From an uncultured Clostridia bacterium (lineage in GTDB: Bacteria; Bacillota; Clostridia; UMGS1883), in contig CAKSFM010000001.1 of NCBI GenBank assembly GCA_934454525.1, forward strand, positions 1 through 64,000: 64,000 nt of DNA, in the 5' to 3' direction. Numbering within the stretch: position 1 is the first letter of the stretch; each line of letters begins with the position of its first letter. This document shows positions 43,301 through 52,017 of the stretch, piece by piece. A program made the position numbers and the translations under genes. The notes under the pieces are model-generated. The model ran no database searches. It saw only the letters and a list, made by a program, of their open reading frames with translations, and was not told the DNA's origin.

Positions 43301-44532
43301 ATTTCGGAATCTTCCCACAGGGTTTTCATAAGCTCGTCATTAATTCCGTACAGCGCCAGATCGCCGTTGCCGTCATTCAGCTTTATCTTCATGCGCAGAA
43401 CAACGGCGTTTGCATCCTCCGCTATAACGTCAGGATTTTCGCCCTCCGCCGCACCGTAATGCAGCCGAACCACACCGTAACGGAGCGAACCTGCACGCCC
43501 GTCAATAATCATCGTGGAAGCGTCGGAATAATCCTCGGAGCTGCTGCTGCCCTTGCGGATATATGTGTCAAAGTCATTATTAATCATCAGCTCGAAATCA
43601 TCCGCCGCCTGCGTTGGCTTATCATCCGGCGGAATTGTGCCGGCAGGAACGGTCAGATAAAAGCTTCTGCCTTCCTTTTTGCCGTCCTTTTCGAAAATCG
43701 CCGTAACGGTTACCGTTGTTTCCTCCATATACACAGGCGTTACAGCCGCATAACCGTTTTTATCGATTTTAATAACGCTGCTGTTTTCCGAAACCCATGC
43801 TATACTGCTCCCGAACGAGTTTTCAAATTCAGCCTTTTCGGGAAGCGTGAAATCGCTTTCCACGCAGTCCGGATTTTCAACGTAATCCTCAATTTTAAAA
43901 TGCGTTGCGTCATATTTCAGCTCAAATTCCGAGCCTGCGTTAAAGCTCAGAAACGGCGCATAATCCGACGACGCCGTGTTTTCCAGAGAATACATCTGAT
44001 AGCCGTACTTTCCGCCGCTGCCCTCCTGATAAACGCGGAACGCCAAAATGCCGTCCTTTTGCGCGCGCACATAGTCCGTCACATCAAAGGAAAGCGTTGT
44101 TTTTTTGTTCGGAGTCGGGTTATTCGTCTTTTCGCTCAAAAGCTCATCCGCGCGCAGCTCAAAAAGCGGAGCATACTGCGCCTTCTTGCCGCTGATTGAT
44201 GACGTTACAAGGCTGCGTTCATCCGCGTATACTCCGTAGACATAGATTGTGTTGGCAGTTGACGGCTTGTTATACGTTGTTATGTTAAGCGTTATATTCG
44301 GATAATCCTCAGCATTGATTTTGCCTGTTTCAAAGCGCAGAAAGCTCACATACTTTTCATCGCCGCCAATGCACATTACCGTGGAGGACGCGCTCCCGTC
44401 TTTCGTCAGAGAGGCAAAGGTGTCCATCTTGACCTTCAGCTTCACCGATTCCGCGGCAAGGCTCAGCTGCGCCGAAATCATGATAAGCGCCGCCGCCAAA
44501 AATAATGATATAATTCGTTTTGTTCTGATCAT
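40321..44532 (-). CDS. SLH-anchored modular surface protein (DNRLRE/CBM96-like and Ig-like repeats)
   Basis: A 1403-residue exported protein. Signal peptide 1-27. Then modules alternate. DNRLRE/CBM96-like beta domains lie at about 30-215, 310-510 and 605-770; each ends in a DVTDYV/DITDYA/DVTDYI motif. Atrophied bacterial Ig domains with a W-x-S-x-N/D core lie at about 225-300, 515-600, 780-950 (two) and 1090-1180. A discoidin-like segment lies at about 965-1085. A Gly/Ser hinge leads to three SLH domains (about 1205-1400) that bind cell-wall polymer. No catalytic domain is recognisable, so it is probably a surface binding or capture protein for the same polysaccharide. Start at 44532 after AGAGGG. 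Confidence 0.88.
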   Translation of the reverse strand: MIRTKRIISLFLAAALIMISAQLSLAAESVKLKVKMDTFASLTKDGSASSTVMCIGGDEKYVSFLRFETGKINAEDYPNITLNITTYNKPSTANTIYVYGVYADERSLVTSSISGKKAQYAPLFELRADELLSEKTNNPTPNKKTTLSFDVTDYVRAQKDGILAFRVYQEGSGGKYGYQMYSLENTASSDYAPFLSFNAGSEFELKYDATHFKIEDYVENPDCVESDFTLPEKAEFENSFGSSIAWVSENSSVIKIDKNGYAAVTPVYMEETTVTVTAIFEKDGKKEGRSFYLTVPAGTIPPDDKPTQAADDFELMINNDFDTYIRKGSSSSEDYSDASTMIIDGRAGSLRYGVVRLHYGAAEGENPDVIAEDANAVVLRMKIKLNDGNGDLALYGINDELMKTLWEDSEMTYDKAGELGILAAIGSDAVPLVDIVPLEGKTGGDYIYADITDYAKKQASKLQNGAATFAFIIAGANCESENDIFRIEASYSTGTDTEAPAKMLVYSGGVGYAFRDSINLEIEKRFQVTESFSLPAVLGTERGDSTESTVTWKSSNKNVINISDNGSDVLAAVSRPDSSAVTDAYVKLTATVQNGNAVQTKDFSIYVLPAGIYNPVMSNYITNSAKGTSNPNKTVSTYVDGETKQYGFVKFHSDDGLLEYADRVILRMKPYYMQGAFTLTMAPINPYDAEALTEDMTWSDAQDLCEAESIFSVTHEQSSFQTTWIEWDVTDYIKDCLSDEAVFRFEIDSESAARCMLYGNSVKFLPQLKLCNYELISDAEKSINAAAQELSDMAETQNFDVISGDITLPEVFDYGVWTEWEITDENGNESELLSNDGTLLKLPAEDAPVVLTATISRGDTDYTRSITVYGTVRKSVTAEEAVLYNLKNLSLNEHILVQPGQFPQGFYGADITWKSSDSALKTDGNGYSVERGENNKVVTLTAFITAEGYNGAPAEKEFTVTVLRDEKLNLLLLRPTLDGSAEETNDGLPQTYYAPGSSDSITYELIEKSNIGSMEIIAHNSSEIRNFCIETRSDEKSDWKTAVNGAELTDSINSFAVDSSDVKFVRISADFGENGGICEAAAYEGAGSSDDIYFNSDEFAKDCKLPKDAVTENFYLPKSIGGIKVTWTSKNDNYISLSETDDGYNAKVSRGKSNENVTLVAAYTDEQGNTYSRSFTVTVKAEKQTSSGGGGSSGGSGYGSAGKGASSVTAPGSGQTTEEYFPFSDMQGAEWAKEYVGALYEKGIINGIGGGMFAPGNSVTRAEFVKMLVAALKIEAPAASGFDDVSPEHWSYKFINAAQGAGVINGTGDNKFGGDTEITRQDIAAAAVRAAEYTGFVFPDYSEVTAPDIDSASDYAADALRKLMASGIICGDENGMINPLEKATRAETAKIVFLLLKYVNAEA

Positions 44533-44548
44533 ACGTATTCCCTCTTTG

Positions 44549-44588
44549 TATAGGGGTTGTGAAAAGCACCGTTTTCGCAACCCCTATA
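44549..44588 (-). other. intercistronic 17-bp hairpin
   Basis: TATAGGGGTTG plus six more paired bases on each side form a 17-bp stem with one G-T wobble and a six-base loop. It lies between the stop of the 623-residue protein gene and the ribosome site of the 1403-residue gene. It has no T-run, so RNA stabilisation or processing is more likely than termination. Confidence 0.65.
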
Positions 44589-44598
44589 TATACAAAAG

Positions 44599-46470
44599 TT
44601 ATTCTGTTACCTGTTCCCCTGCGGAGATTGTCTGAATTTCAACCGGCATGATTGAATTAAGCTTCCAAAGCATTGCTTTAACAACTTTCACGTCCGATGC
44701 AAGCTCAAACGTACCTGCGCCGGAATGAACATTAACAAGATTGCCTGCCTCGTCATAAAAAGCAGTGAAGATTTGATTGCTTCCGAGCTCATAGCCCTCA
44801 TAAAGCGATGTTGTGACAAAGCTGCCCTCATCGGTGGTTACTTTACCGAGCGAAATAAGCACTGCCGGAACTGTCACGCTGAACTGCTTTGTTACAACGT
44901 TGCTGCCCTTTGTTACGGTTGCCGTGAGAACACACACCGCGTCCGCTTCTCCGCGCGTTACAACTGCATTTCCCTGTTCGTCAACCGCAATTGCATCATT
45001 GTCGGACGACCATGCGATTGTGCTTCCGTTTGCGCCCTGAACGGGGAGCTGCGCATTTTCAGCCATTACCTTTGCAACACTGATTTTTGAAGCGTCTGCC
45101 GCAGCAGCGCCCTTGTCGCCGCTGCGGATTTCGATATAAGGAGAATTCTCAGTCTCGCGCGATGCCAGCTGCGCAAGCGCTGCTCCGTAGAATCTGAAGG
45201 AAAGAACACCGTCTTCCTGCTCTTTCATGAAATCCGTAACATCAATGCTTATCCATTCACCCTCTGAGATTTCGGCAGAGGTAACAGTTGATAAATATTT
45301 ACCTGTGCCATAGCTTTCGGCAGCCGGGTCAACAAGACCAAGGCTTTCAGCTTCGGTATAGGTCATTGCTTCCGCCCAGCTTGTTTTGTCCGCACCTGTC
45401 AGACCGTAGAGTATAAGTGATGGTGATGTTCCGGACTTTACCGACGTTACATAAAAGTTTAATGTTGCATATGTTCCGTCAGTGAAATAAGCATTGTTGT
45501 CAGCCTTGAACTGAATAAAGTTCTGTCTTCCGCTTCCGTTAAGGTACAGGTACCCTGTTTCATTATAGAGATTGCCCGGATAATTTTTAGCTACAAAGGT
45601 ATCAAGCGACGGTTCAACAGAAATCGTTTCTTCGTCAACCACCTGTGATTTAAGAACCGTGACAGTGAAATCGGCTGTTGCGCTGTCCTCTCCGTTCACG
45701 GCTGTTGCCTTAAGATTTACAACTGTGTTGCCCTCGCTGCAGGCAGGTCTTGTTACAGTGGCATTGCCGCCGTCAATGGCAATTGCGGCATTGTCGGATT
45801 CCCATGTTATTGTGCTGCCGCGTGTACCCGTTGTGGGAAGCGTGAAGTCCGCTCTGACCTCCGGGGGAACCTCAAGCTCTTTAACATCCTCAAGCGCCGC
45901 CGTTTTAGCTACGGTTGTTATTTTCAGCACAGGGTTTGTTTCAGATGATACAACGTTGCAGTTTTTGGATTTTTTTGTAAGTAATTTAAATATGAAAAGA
46001 TTGTCGATTTGACTTTCGTCCTGCATTGCGTCTTTAACGTTGAATGACGCAATTTTTGTTGTACTGTCCATTGTCGCAGTAGCAGTACTTCCGCTCAGTC
46101 CCCAAGCGTCCGTTGTCGAATTAAATATGCTTTCATCATATTTTTCTTGCATTAATGTAACACTGTACTCCACTGTATTTTGCAATGGAAATTCAATATC
46201 AAGCGTCACGCTTTGCGCTTCGGCAAGCTTCGCAAACTGTTCATCGGAAAGTCTGTATACAAAGAAATATCTATACTTTGTACTGCTTGTATTCAATGCA
46301 GATCCCACATCAACCTTAGACAAAGGGCGTGGTGCTGTACCGCTTTCCGACAAATAAATACTGTCAACGGAAACCGTTGTTACCTCGCTTTTCGCCGCCG
46401 AGCACACAATGCATGTGCCGAGCAGCGCAACTGCCAATAAGCATGCCAGAACATTTTTCATAATTTTCAT
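44599..46470 (-). CDS. secreted modular protein (DNRLRE and Ig-like domains), no wall anchor
   Basis: A 623-residue exported protein. Signal peptide about 1-25 (LLAVALLGTCIVCSA). It has an N-terminal DNRLRE-like domain (about 30-190), an Ig-like domain (ADFTLPTTGTRGSTITWESDN, about 205-275), a second DNRLRE domain (about 285-450, ending in DVTDFM), a second Ig-like domain (AQLPVQGANGSTIAWSSDN, about 465-540) and a C-terminal beta domain ending in VKAMLWKLNSIMPV. No SLH domain, sortase signal or catalytic motif is present. The ATG at 46470 lies nine bases behind GGGAGG. It is probably a soluble binding protein; substrate inferred from the locus. Confidence 0.85.
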   Translation of the reverse strand: MKIMKNVLACLLAVALLGTCIVCSAAKSEVTTVSVDSIYLSESGTAPRPLSKVDVGSALNTSSTKYRYFFVYRLSDEQFAKLAEAQSVTLDIEFPLQNTVEYSVTLMQEKYDESIFNSTTDAWGLSGSTATATMDSTTKIASFNVKDAMQDESQIDNLFIFKLLTKKSKNCNVVSSETNPVLKITTVAKTAALEDVKELEVPPEVRADFTLPTTGTRGSTITWESDNAAIAIDGGNATVTRPACSEGNTVVNLKATAVNGEDSATADFTVTVLKSQVVDEETISVEPSLDTFVAKNYPGNLYNETGYLYLNGSGRQNFIQFKADNNAYFTDGTYATLNFYVTSVKSGTSPSLILYGLTGADKTSWAEAMTYTEAESLGLVDPAAESYGTGKYLSTVTSAEISEGEWISIDVTDFMKEQEDGVLSFRFYGAALAQLASRETENSPYIEIRSGDKGAAAADASKISVAKVMAENAQLPVQGANGSTIAWSSDNDAIAVDEQGNAVVTRGEADAVCVLTATVTKGSNVVTKQFSVTVPAVLISLGKVTTDEGSFVTTSLYEGYELGSNQIFTAFYDEAGNLVNVHSGAGTFELASDVKVVKAMLWKLNSIMPVEIQTISAGEQVTE

Positions 46471-46510
46471 TAATTTCACCCTCCCAAATATATATAATTA
46501 ATTAAATTCA

Positions 46511-49500
46511 TTATTTATCTTCAATCATTCTTTCAATGATTGAAACTGCCATTGCACGGGTTACACCCACGCCCGGACTGAGGTGATTGCTGTCCGTGCC
46601 TTTGAGCAGTCCGCAGCCGACAGCCTTTTGCATGAAACTCTGCGCCCACGGGGAAATACTTTCGGCGTCTGCAAACGCGCTTAAATCCGCCTGCGGCGTT
46701 TCCTTTCCGGCGCTTTCCAGAACGCTCACGCACATTTTTGCCGCTTCCTCACGCGTTACAATGCCGCCGGGGTTAAACAGACTGTTCCCCACGCCGTTCA
46801 CAAAGCCTGCTTCCGCCGCCGCGCAAACGCCCCCGGCAAACCAGTCGCTCTCCGAAACATCGGCAAATATCGGCGAAAATTCAGCTATTTTGTTAAATGC
46901 ACGAACAAGCATAAGTGCAAATTCCGCACGGGTGAGCACTCCGTTCGGGCGGAAAGTTGAATCCTCATACCCGTTCACAATGCCCTTTTTCGCCATGTTT
47001 TCTATCGCGCTTTTTGCCCAGTGTCCGTCAATATCCGTAAAGGTTGCTGTCGGCTTATCGGGTTCGGACGGTGTTACAGTACCGCCGCCGCCACCGCCAC
47101 CGCTTGCTTTTCCGGGTGTTGTTGCGGTGATAGCGCCCGATTTTGTTACAAGAACAAAATCTCCGCCGACCGTTGTCGTGATTTTAACATCCTTGTCAAC
47201 CGATTCTATTGCGGCGTTTTTATTATCGGCGCTGCTGCCGAATTGGCATTTTTCGCCGCTGCGTATGTAGTACGCTTTACTTGCCGAATAGAAAGGAACT
47301 TCTATCACGGCAGGGTTATCGAACACAACATCGCAGCCGCCGCCGTTAAGCGTGACCTTAAGCTCATCGCCCTCCGAAACATTGAACGAAAGCGTTCCGT
47401 CCCAGCCGAGGGGAGCGGTGATTGTTGTACCTGCCGGGATTGTTGCGGCAACGTACTTTGTTTCCTTGCCAAAGGTCAGCGCAAAGCGCCTTGTGATATC
47501 CGAGGTCAGCGTTGCCTGCACCTTTGCTCCGTTTGTTACAACGGGCAGCTTAATCTGCTTTGACGTAAGGCTTATATATCCGTCCTCAGCGTCAAAATCC
47601 ATTTCCGCTCCGTTAAATGTAACTTTCTGCACTCCGTCCGCTTTCAGTCTGATATCGGCTGAAAGCTGATTCGATGACGAGAAATCCGCTCTGTTTCCAA
47701 CGAATGTCACTCCCAAATCATCAACATTTTCGCTGCATTGAAGCAGGATTTCGCCGTTTCTTTTTACTTCCGAGCCGCCAACCAGGGAAATGCTTTTCAG
47801 TGTTGAATCGGGATTATCCTCAACATACATATTTCTGCCGTTCGTTTCGAAATCGCCGAAAGCGCGCTTTGAGGGAGTTTCTTCATTCGAGGTATAGAAC
47901 CAGCCTTTTTTACCTCTGTATGAAATCTCCATTGCGGAAGCAGTTTCGCGCGCGCAGTTATCTTCGCACGGGATTGCCGCAAATTCCGCGGTTGTTTCCT
48001 CGCCGGTTTCAGTCGGGAACAAAAGCGTGTTGTAAACAACCGTTCCCGATGTGTATTTCTCATAGTAAACATACGGTTCCAATGAGTTTGTGAGCTTTTC
48101 CGTGCGGATGTGGCTGCTTCCCTGTTTTGCCAGCGTTCCGCCCATATCATCCTGGATTATCTGAATATTCGCAGTTCCTTTAAAATGGGTGACCGCGCGG
48201 CCGTCATCCGTTATCTCCAAATCGGAAAAATTATCGGGATGCCAGTTCTGCCTGAACACATTTTCCGCTTCAGAATTTTCGTTCGGAACAATCACGTCCG
48301 ACACAATCCAGAAATCGCCGCGTTTTAAGAACACGTTACGGAAATGCCTGTATCCGTCATTTGCGTCCGTATATGCGCTGACCTTGTCGAACACATTATT
48401 TGTCAGCATGCTCATTCCGGTTGTTCCTATTTTATAGCTCTGCGGCTCGTCCCCGACCTCAACTGTGTTGTGCGGAAACGTTTCGTTGCGCACATAGCCT
48501 GCCGGGGCAATCGGGTTATATCCGCCGCCGTTGCCTGCATCGATGAGAAGCGATCTTCCGAACGCATAAATATCGATGTGCAGATTGTCCGGATGCCCGT
48601 GCGAAGAACCATACTCCGAATTCATAAACGAATACATTGCGTTTTTATCCCATGCAGTACGCATGATTGCAATGTTCTTTGACGGATAAAGCTTTGAAGT
48701 GTAACCGGGGTCGCTGCCCTCCGTGAATCCCGAGCCGACATATTTCAGGAAATCATCCTCCAGAAAATCGGCGTTTTTCAGCATATTTGTCGAATTGATA
48801 TTGCTTCTTCCGCTGTCGCCGTAGGGAATCAGATAACCGTTCGGCATGAACGAATCGGCAAAGAAATGTGCAAGCTTTGCCGCCTGTTTGCGGAACTCCG
48901 TTGTATCAATATCGGTTGTCTTTTCCAGCACCTCAATTATTTCGCACATTTCATCGATAACGCGGTGCATATATGCGCTTGTTGCTTCCTTATAGCTGCC
49001 GTCGGGAAATTCCACCTTTGAGCCGTAGGTTGCGGCATGGCGCGCTATCGCCTTGTCGAAATATGAATCGCCGCACACCTCCGGGAAATATATCACAAGC
49101 CTTGAAAAGCCCGTGTCAACCGCATTAATCTGGTTAACAACGGAAGCCGTTGCGTCCTTTAAAAACTCAATTTCCTGATAGGCGTATTTGATAAAGCTGC
49201 AGAACAGCTCCGGCGTCATATACTCGCAGCCGATAAGTCCGAATACTGCCGCAAGCAGATTCGGCGTTCGCCAGCCGACATCAAGAGCGCGCGGGAAATC
49301 GGGTTTCTGATAGGTCATTATTCCGGTGATATCCTCAAGCGCCGAAAATGCATAATCGCTGTTGCCCGTACCGAGATATGCCGCAACAAGATTTGTCACA
49401 ACGGCCTGTCTTGTAACGGAATATATCCACTCCGACTCCGAACCATAGGGAGCGCTCCAGTCATAAATCACATCCGAGTAATTGAAAATACCCGGCGTGT

Positions 49501-52003
49501 GATCGCTCCAGACGGTGTCGTTTGCGCCTTTCCAGTTTATGTTCTGGATTCCTCCGATAAGCATTTGCATGTCATCGTCAGAGCCGTTTATCTTTCTTCC
49601 GTAAAGCATGAGCTTTGCGGATTTCAGCTCTATATTATCATCCTCATCATCCGCAACCTCTTTGCCGGTTATCGGCGTTTTGTCAATGCTGATAAATGCG
49701 CGGCTCGTATCATCGCTCAGCGGATTGCCCTCCTCATGCACAAGAAGGATTCCCTCAGTTCCGTAATTTTTGTCCGCATTTGCGCCTGCCTTTAAGTATG
49801 TGCTTCCGTTGCACGGCAGTATAAATGTTCCCTCGTTTGTCACCGCTTCAATATACGGAGCATAATCCGACTCATCCGAACAGAACACTGCCGTTGAGCC
49901 GTCCTTTGTTCTTGCAGTGAGAACGTATTTTGATTTAAGGCTTTCGTTTGCCGGCAGTTCTATTTCATACCAGCCAAGCTCTTTTCCTATTTTGGCGGTT
50001 GCAAATGCCGTCTGCCCGTAGGATAAAATATGTTCTTTTGCAAGCTGAACGGAAAGTGATTCCGAAGCGCTCGGCGTGACCTTATAATTAAGCTTATCAT
50101 CCCTTGTCCGATAATAGCTTAAAAGCGCTTCCTTGGCAGCATGGTAGCTGCCTTTTTTTACGTATCTTGACACTTCTTTAAGTTCGGGGAAAGTGTCATA
50201 TCTTAAAACAGGTGCAACCTCCCACGAATTGAGTTTTTCATTCCATTTGCCGAAAAAGCTTTCGTCCGAAACTTTCATCGGGTCTTTTAAAAGGCGTTTT
50301 CCGTTTATTCCGTCGGCATCGGCGCGCTTAATATTAAACGGCAGAGTTTCATAAACGGTATTTTCCCCGTCTGTGATTTTACAGGTTACAAGCGCAAGCT
50401 TGTCGCCCTCTTCAAAAGGCGGTCTGTCCGGCACAAGCGTTTGCCCGTCGATTCCGGCATATTCGCTTTCGGATGACCATTCTGTTGTGAAGCCGCCGCA
50501 CACCGGAAGATAAAAATCATTTTCAACCGCCGTTCTGCTGCCCATTTGGGCAACGGCTTCTTCAAATGCATCGTGCATCTGCGCAGCAGCGCCGCTCATC
50601 AGAATAAGCTGCGGTGAAAGCCCTGCTTCCATTGAATAAAAGCTCATTTCCTCACAATCGGCAAAAATTTCAAAGGCATTTTCACTGCCGGGGTCAAAAA
50701 CATCCGTTATGTCTATATCCGTGTGATACCTGCAGTCTGAAAAGGCCTGTATTTCCTCCCCGGTGTAATCGGGCGATGCGCTGCCGGTAATGCTGTTAAC
50801 ATCCGTGGATGCGGCAAGCTTTTTCACGGTTATCGGCGATGACTGCACAAATTTTTCATTGTTATTGAAAAGCCTGAGAATAACGCGCACGGCGCCGCTT
50901 TTTTGCTCATCGCTTATTTTCGGGAACGACGCGTAAATTTTGCTGTCAAGCTCTGCAATTCCTGTGCTTCCGCTTTTTAAAACATTTTCTCCCGAGTAAT
51001 TTACTTCGGAATATGTTCCGCCTGCGGCATATGTATCAGCCGCCGCCGAAACAATGTTTTCAGCAAGAACGCGCGCGGTCAGTTCCTGTCTGACCTGCTT
51101 TCCCTTGTATGTAATTATCATTGTCACGGTTGTTTCGTACGATATGCCCTCTTCAGCCGCCGGTCTTTGGCACACCGTGCCGCGAAATCCGTCCGTTTCC
51201 TCGGAAAAGGAAATTATATCATCGTTGCCGCTTTCCCATGAAACGCGGCACAGCTCGCTTTCTCCCATTCCGCAGCTCCATTCTTTCGGCAGCGTTATAT
51301 TTTCCGTAAGAGCCGAAAGATTGGCGTTTCTGGCAATTTGACTTGCCGCTGTTTTAATCACGGCGTCAACATCGGTGTAAATAAGAAGCTGCGGTTCAAA
51401 TCCCTGCGCCTCCTTTGAGCGGAGAATACAGTTATATGTGCTTCCCGTTGTTGCAAAGGTTTTGAAAGCATAGATATAATCCGTCTGTGATTTCACATAA
51501 TCCGTCACATCGATTTCGTGCCATTTCGCATTTTCCTCCGGCGCTGGATTTTCAATTGTATCGCCAAGGTACTCCGCAAGGCTTTGTCCGCCCTCTCTTA
51601 TTCCCCTTGCCACAGACCATGTGATTGTATCTTCATTAAAGTTTTTGTGATTTCCGTACAGCGGATACAGCAGAAGCCTGCGGCAGCGTTCCTCGTTCGT
51701 TCCGTAAAACTTAAACACAATCCTTGACGCAGTATCAATTTCAGCTTTCAGTCCGCTTGCGTCATATCTTATAAGTCCGTAGCGGCGGCTGCCCTCGCGA
51801 ACGTCCATTTCAAGGTTCGTTTTCGTCCCGAAATTCGTATCCACCATATTTGCGCGGATGGTTGCGTCATCCGTGGGAAGCAGCGAAACATATAAATCCT
51901 CTATCGGAACTTCTTCGGCAAACGTTCCTGCCGCAAAGCATGGAAGAAGCATAGCTGCGGCAAGAAAAACAGATAAAATGTGTTTAATTAAATTTTGCTT
52001 CAT
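46511..52003 (-). CDS. SLH-anchored heparinase II/III-like polysaccharide lyase (1830 residues)
   Basis: A very large surface enzyme. Signal peptide about 1-32; DNRLRE-like domains at about 40-215 and 320-480; Ig-like domains at about 230-315 and 485-570; then an alpha/alpha toroid (ARYxT-type lead-in EVAPVLRYDTFPEL) interrupted by a further CBM-like insert. The lyase core has SSHGHPDNLHIDIYAFGRSLLIDAG (His about 1134), the signature of heparinase II/III-type folds; a beta-sandwich tail follows. A Gly-rich hinge joins three SLH domains (about 1650-1828). It probably beta-eliminates a uronate polysaccharide at the cell surface. The architecture recalls PL39 alginate lyases with CBM96, but the substrate is not proven. 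Start ATG at 52003. Confidence 0.88.
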   Translation of the reverse strand: MKQNLIKHILSVFLAAAMLLPCFAAGTFAEEVPIEDLYVSLLPTDDATIRANMVDTNFGTKTNLEMDVREGSRRYGLIRYDASGLKAEIDTASRIVFKFYGTNEERCRRLLLYPLYGNHKNFNEDTITWSVARGIREGGQSLAEYLGDTIENPAPEENAKWHEIDVTDYVKSQTDYIYAFKTFATTGSTYNCILRSKEAQGFEPQLLIYTDVDAVIKTAASQIARNANLSALTENITLPKEWSCGMGESELCRVSWESGNDDIISFSEETDGFRGTVCQRPAAEEGISYETTVTMIITYKGKQVRQELTARVLAENIVSAAADTYAAGGTYSEVNYSGENVLKSGSTGIAELDSKIYASFPKISDEQKSGAVRVILRLFNNNEKFVQSSPITVKKLAASTDVNSITGSASPDYTGEEIQAFSDCRYHTDIDITDVFDPGSENAFEIFADCEEMSFYSMEAGLSPQLILMSGAAAQMHDAFEEAVAQMGSRTAVENDFYLPVCGGFTTEWSSESEYAGIDGQTLVPDRPPFEEGDKLALVTCKITDGENTVYETLPFNIKRADADGINGKRLLKDPMKVSDESFFGKWNEKLNSWEVAPVLRYDTFPELKEVSRYVKKGSYHAAKEALLSYYRTRDDKLNYKVTPSASESLSVQLAKEHILSYGQTAFATAKIGKELGWYEIELPANESLKSKYVLTARTKDGSTAVFCSDESDYAPYIEAVTNEGTFILPCNGSTYLKAGANADKNYGTEGILLVHEEGNPLSDDTSRAFISIDKTPITGKEVADDEDDNIELKSAKLMLYGRKINGSDDDMQMLIGGIQNINWKGANDTVWSDHTPGIFNYSDVIYDWSAPYGSESEWIYSVTRQAVVTNLVAAYLGTGNSDYAFSALEDITGIMTYQKPDFPRALDVGWRTPNLLAAVFGLIGCEYMTPELFCSFIKYAYQEIEFLKDATASVVNQINAVDTGFSRLVIYFPEVCGDSYFDKAIARHAATYGSKVEFPDGSYKEATSAYMHRVIDEMCEIIEVLEKTTDIDTTEFRKQAAKLAHFFADSFMPNGYLIPYGDSGRSNINSTNMLKNADFLEDDFLKYVGSGFTEGSDPGYTSKLYPSKNIAIMRTAWDKNAMYSFMNSEYGSSHGHPDNLHIDIYAFGRSLLIDAGNGGGYNPIAPAGYVRNETFPHNTVEVGDEPQSYKIGTTGMSMLTNNVFDKVSAYTDANDGYRHFRNVFLKRGDFWIVSDVIVPNENSEAENVFRQNWHPDNFSDLEITDDGRAVTHFKGTANIQIIQDDMGGTLAKQGSSHIRTEKLTNSLEPYVYYEKYTSGTVVYNTLLFPTETGEETTAEFAAIPCEDNCARETASAMEISYRGKKGWFYTSNEETPSKRAFGDFETNGRNMYVEDNPDSTLKSISLVGGSEVKRNGEILLQCSENVDDLGVTFVGNRADFSSSNQLSADIRLKADGVQKVTFNGAEMDFDAEDGYISLTSKQIKLPVVTNGAKVQATLTSDITRRFALTFGKETKYVAATIPAGTTITAPLGWDGTLSFNVSEGDELKVTLNGGGCDVVFDNPAVIEVPFYSASKAYYIRSGEKCQFGSSADNKNAAIESVDKDVKITTTVGGDFVLVTKSGAITATTPGKASGGGGGGGTVTPSEPDKPTATFTDIDGHWAKSAIENMAKKGIVNGYEDSTFRPNGVLTRAEFALMLVRAFNKIAEFSPIFADVSESDWFAGGVCAAAEAGFVNGVGNSLFNPGGIVTREEAAKMCVSVLESAGKETPQADLSAFADAESISPWAQSFMQKAVGCGLLKGTDSNHLSPGVGVTRAMAVSIIERMIEDK

Positions 52004-52017
52004 ATTCAGCACACACC

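Noticed and set aside
43144..44199. 351-residue plus-strand frame
   Set aside because: Antisense to the 1403-residue surface protein, whose domains are clear; no start signal.
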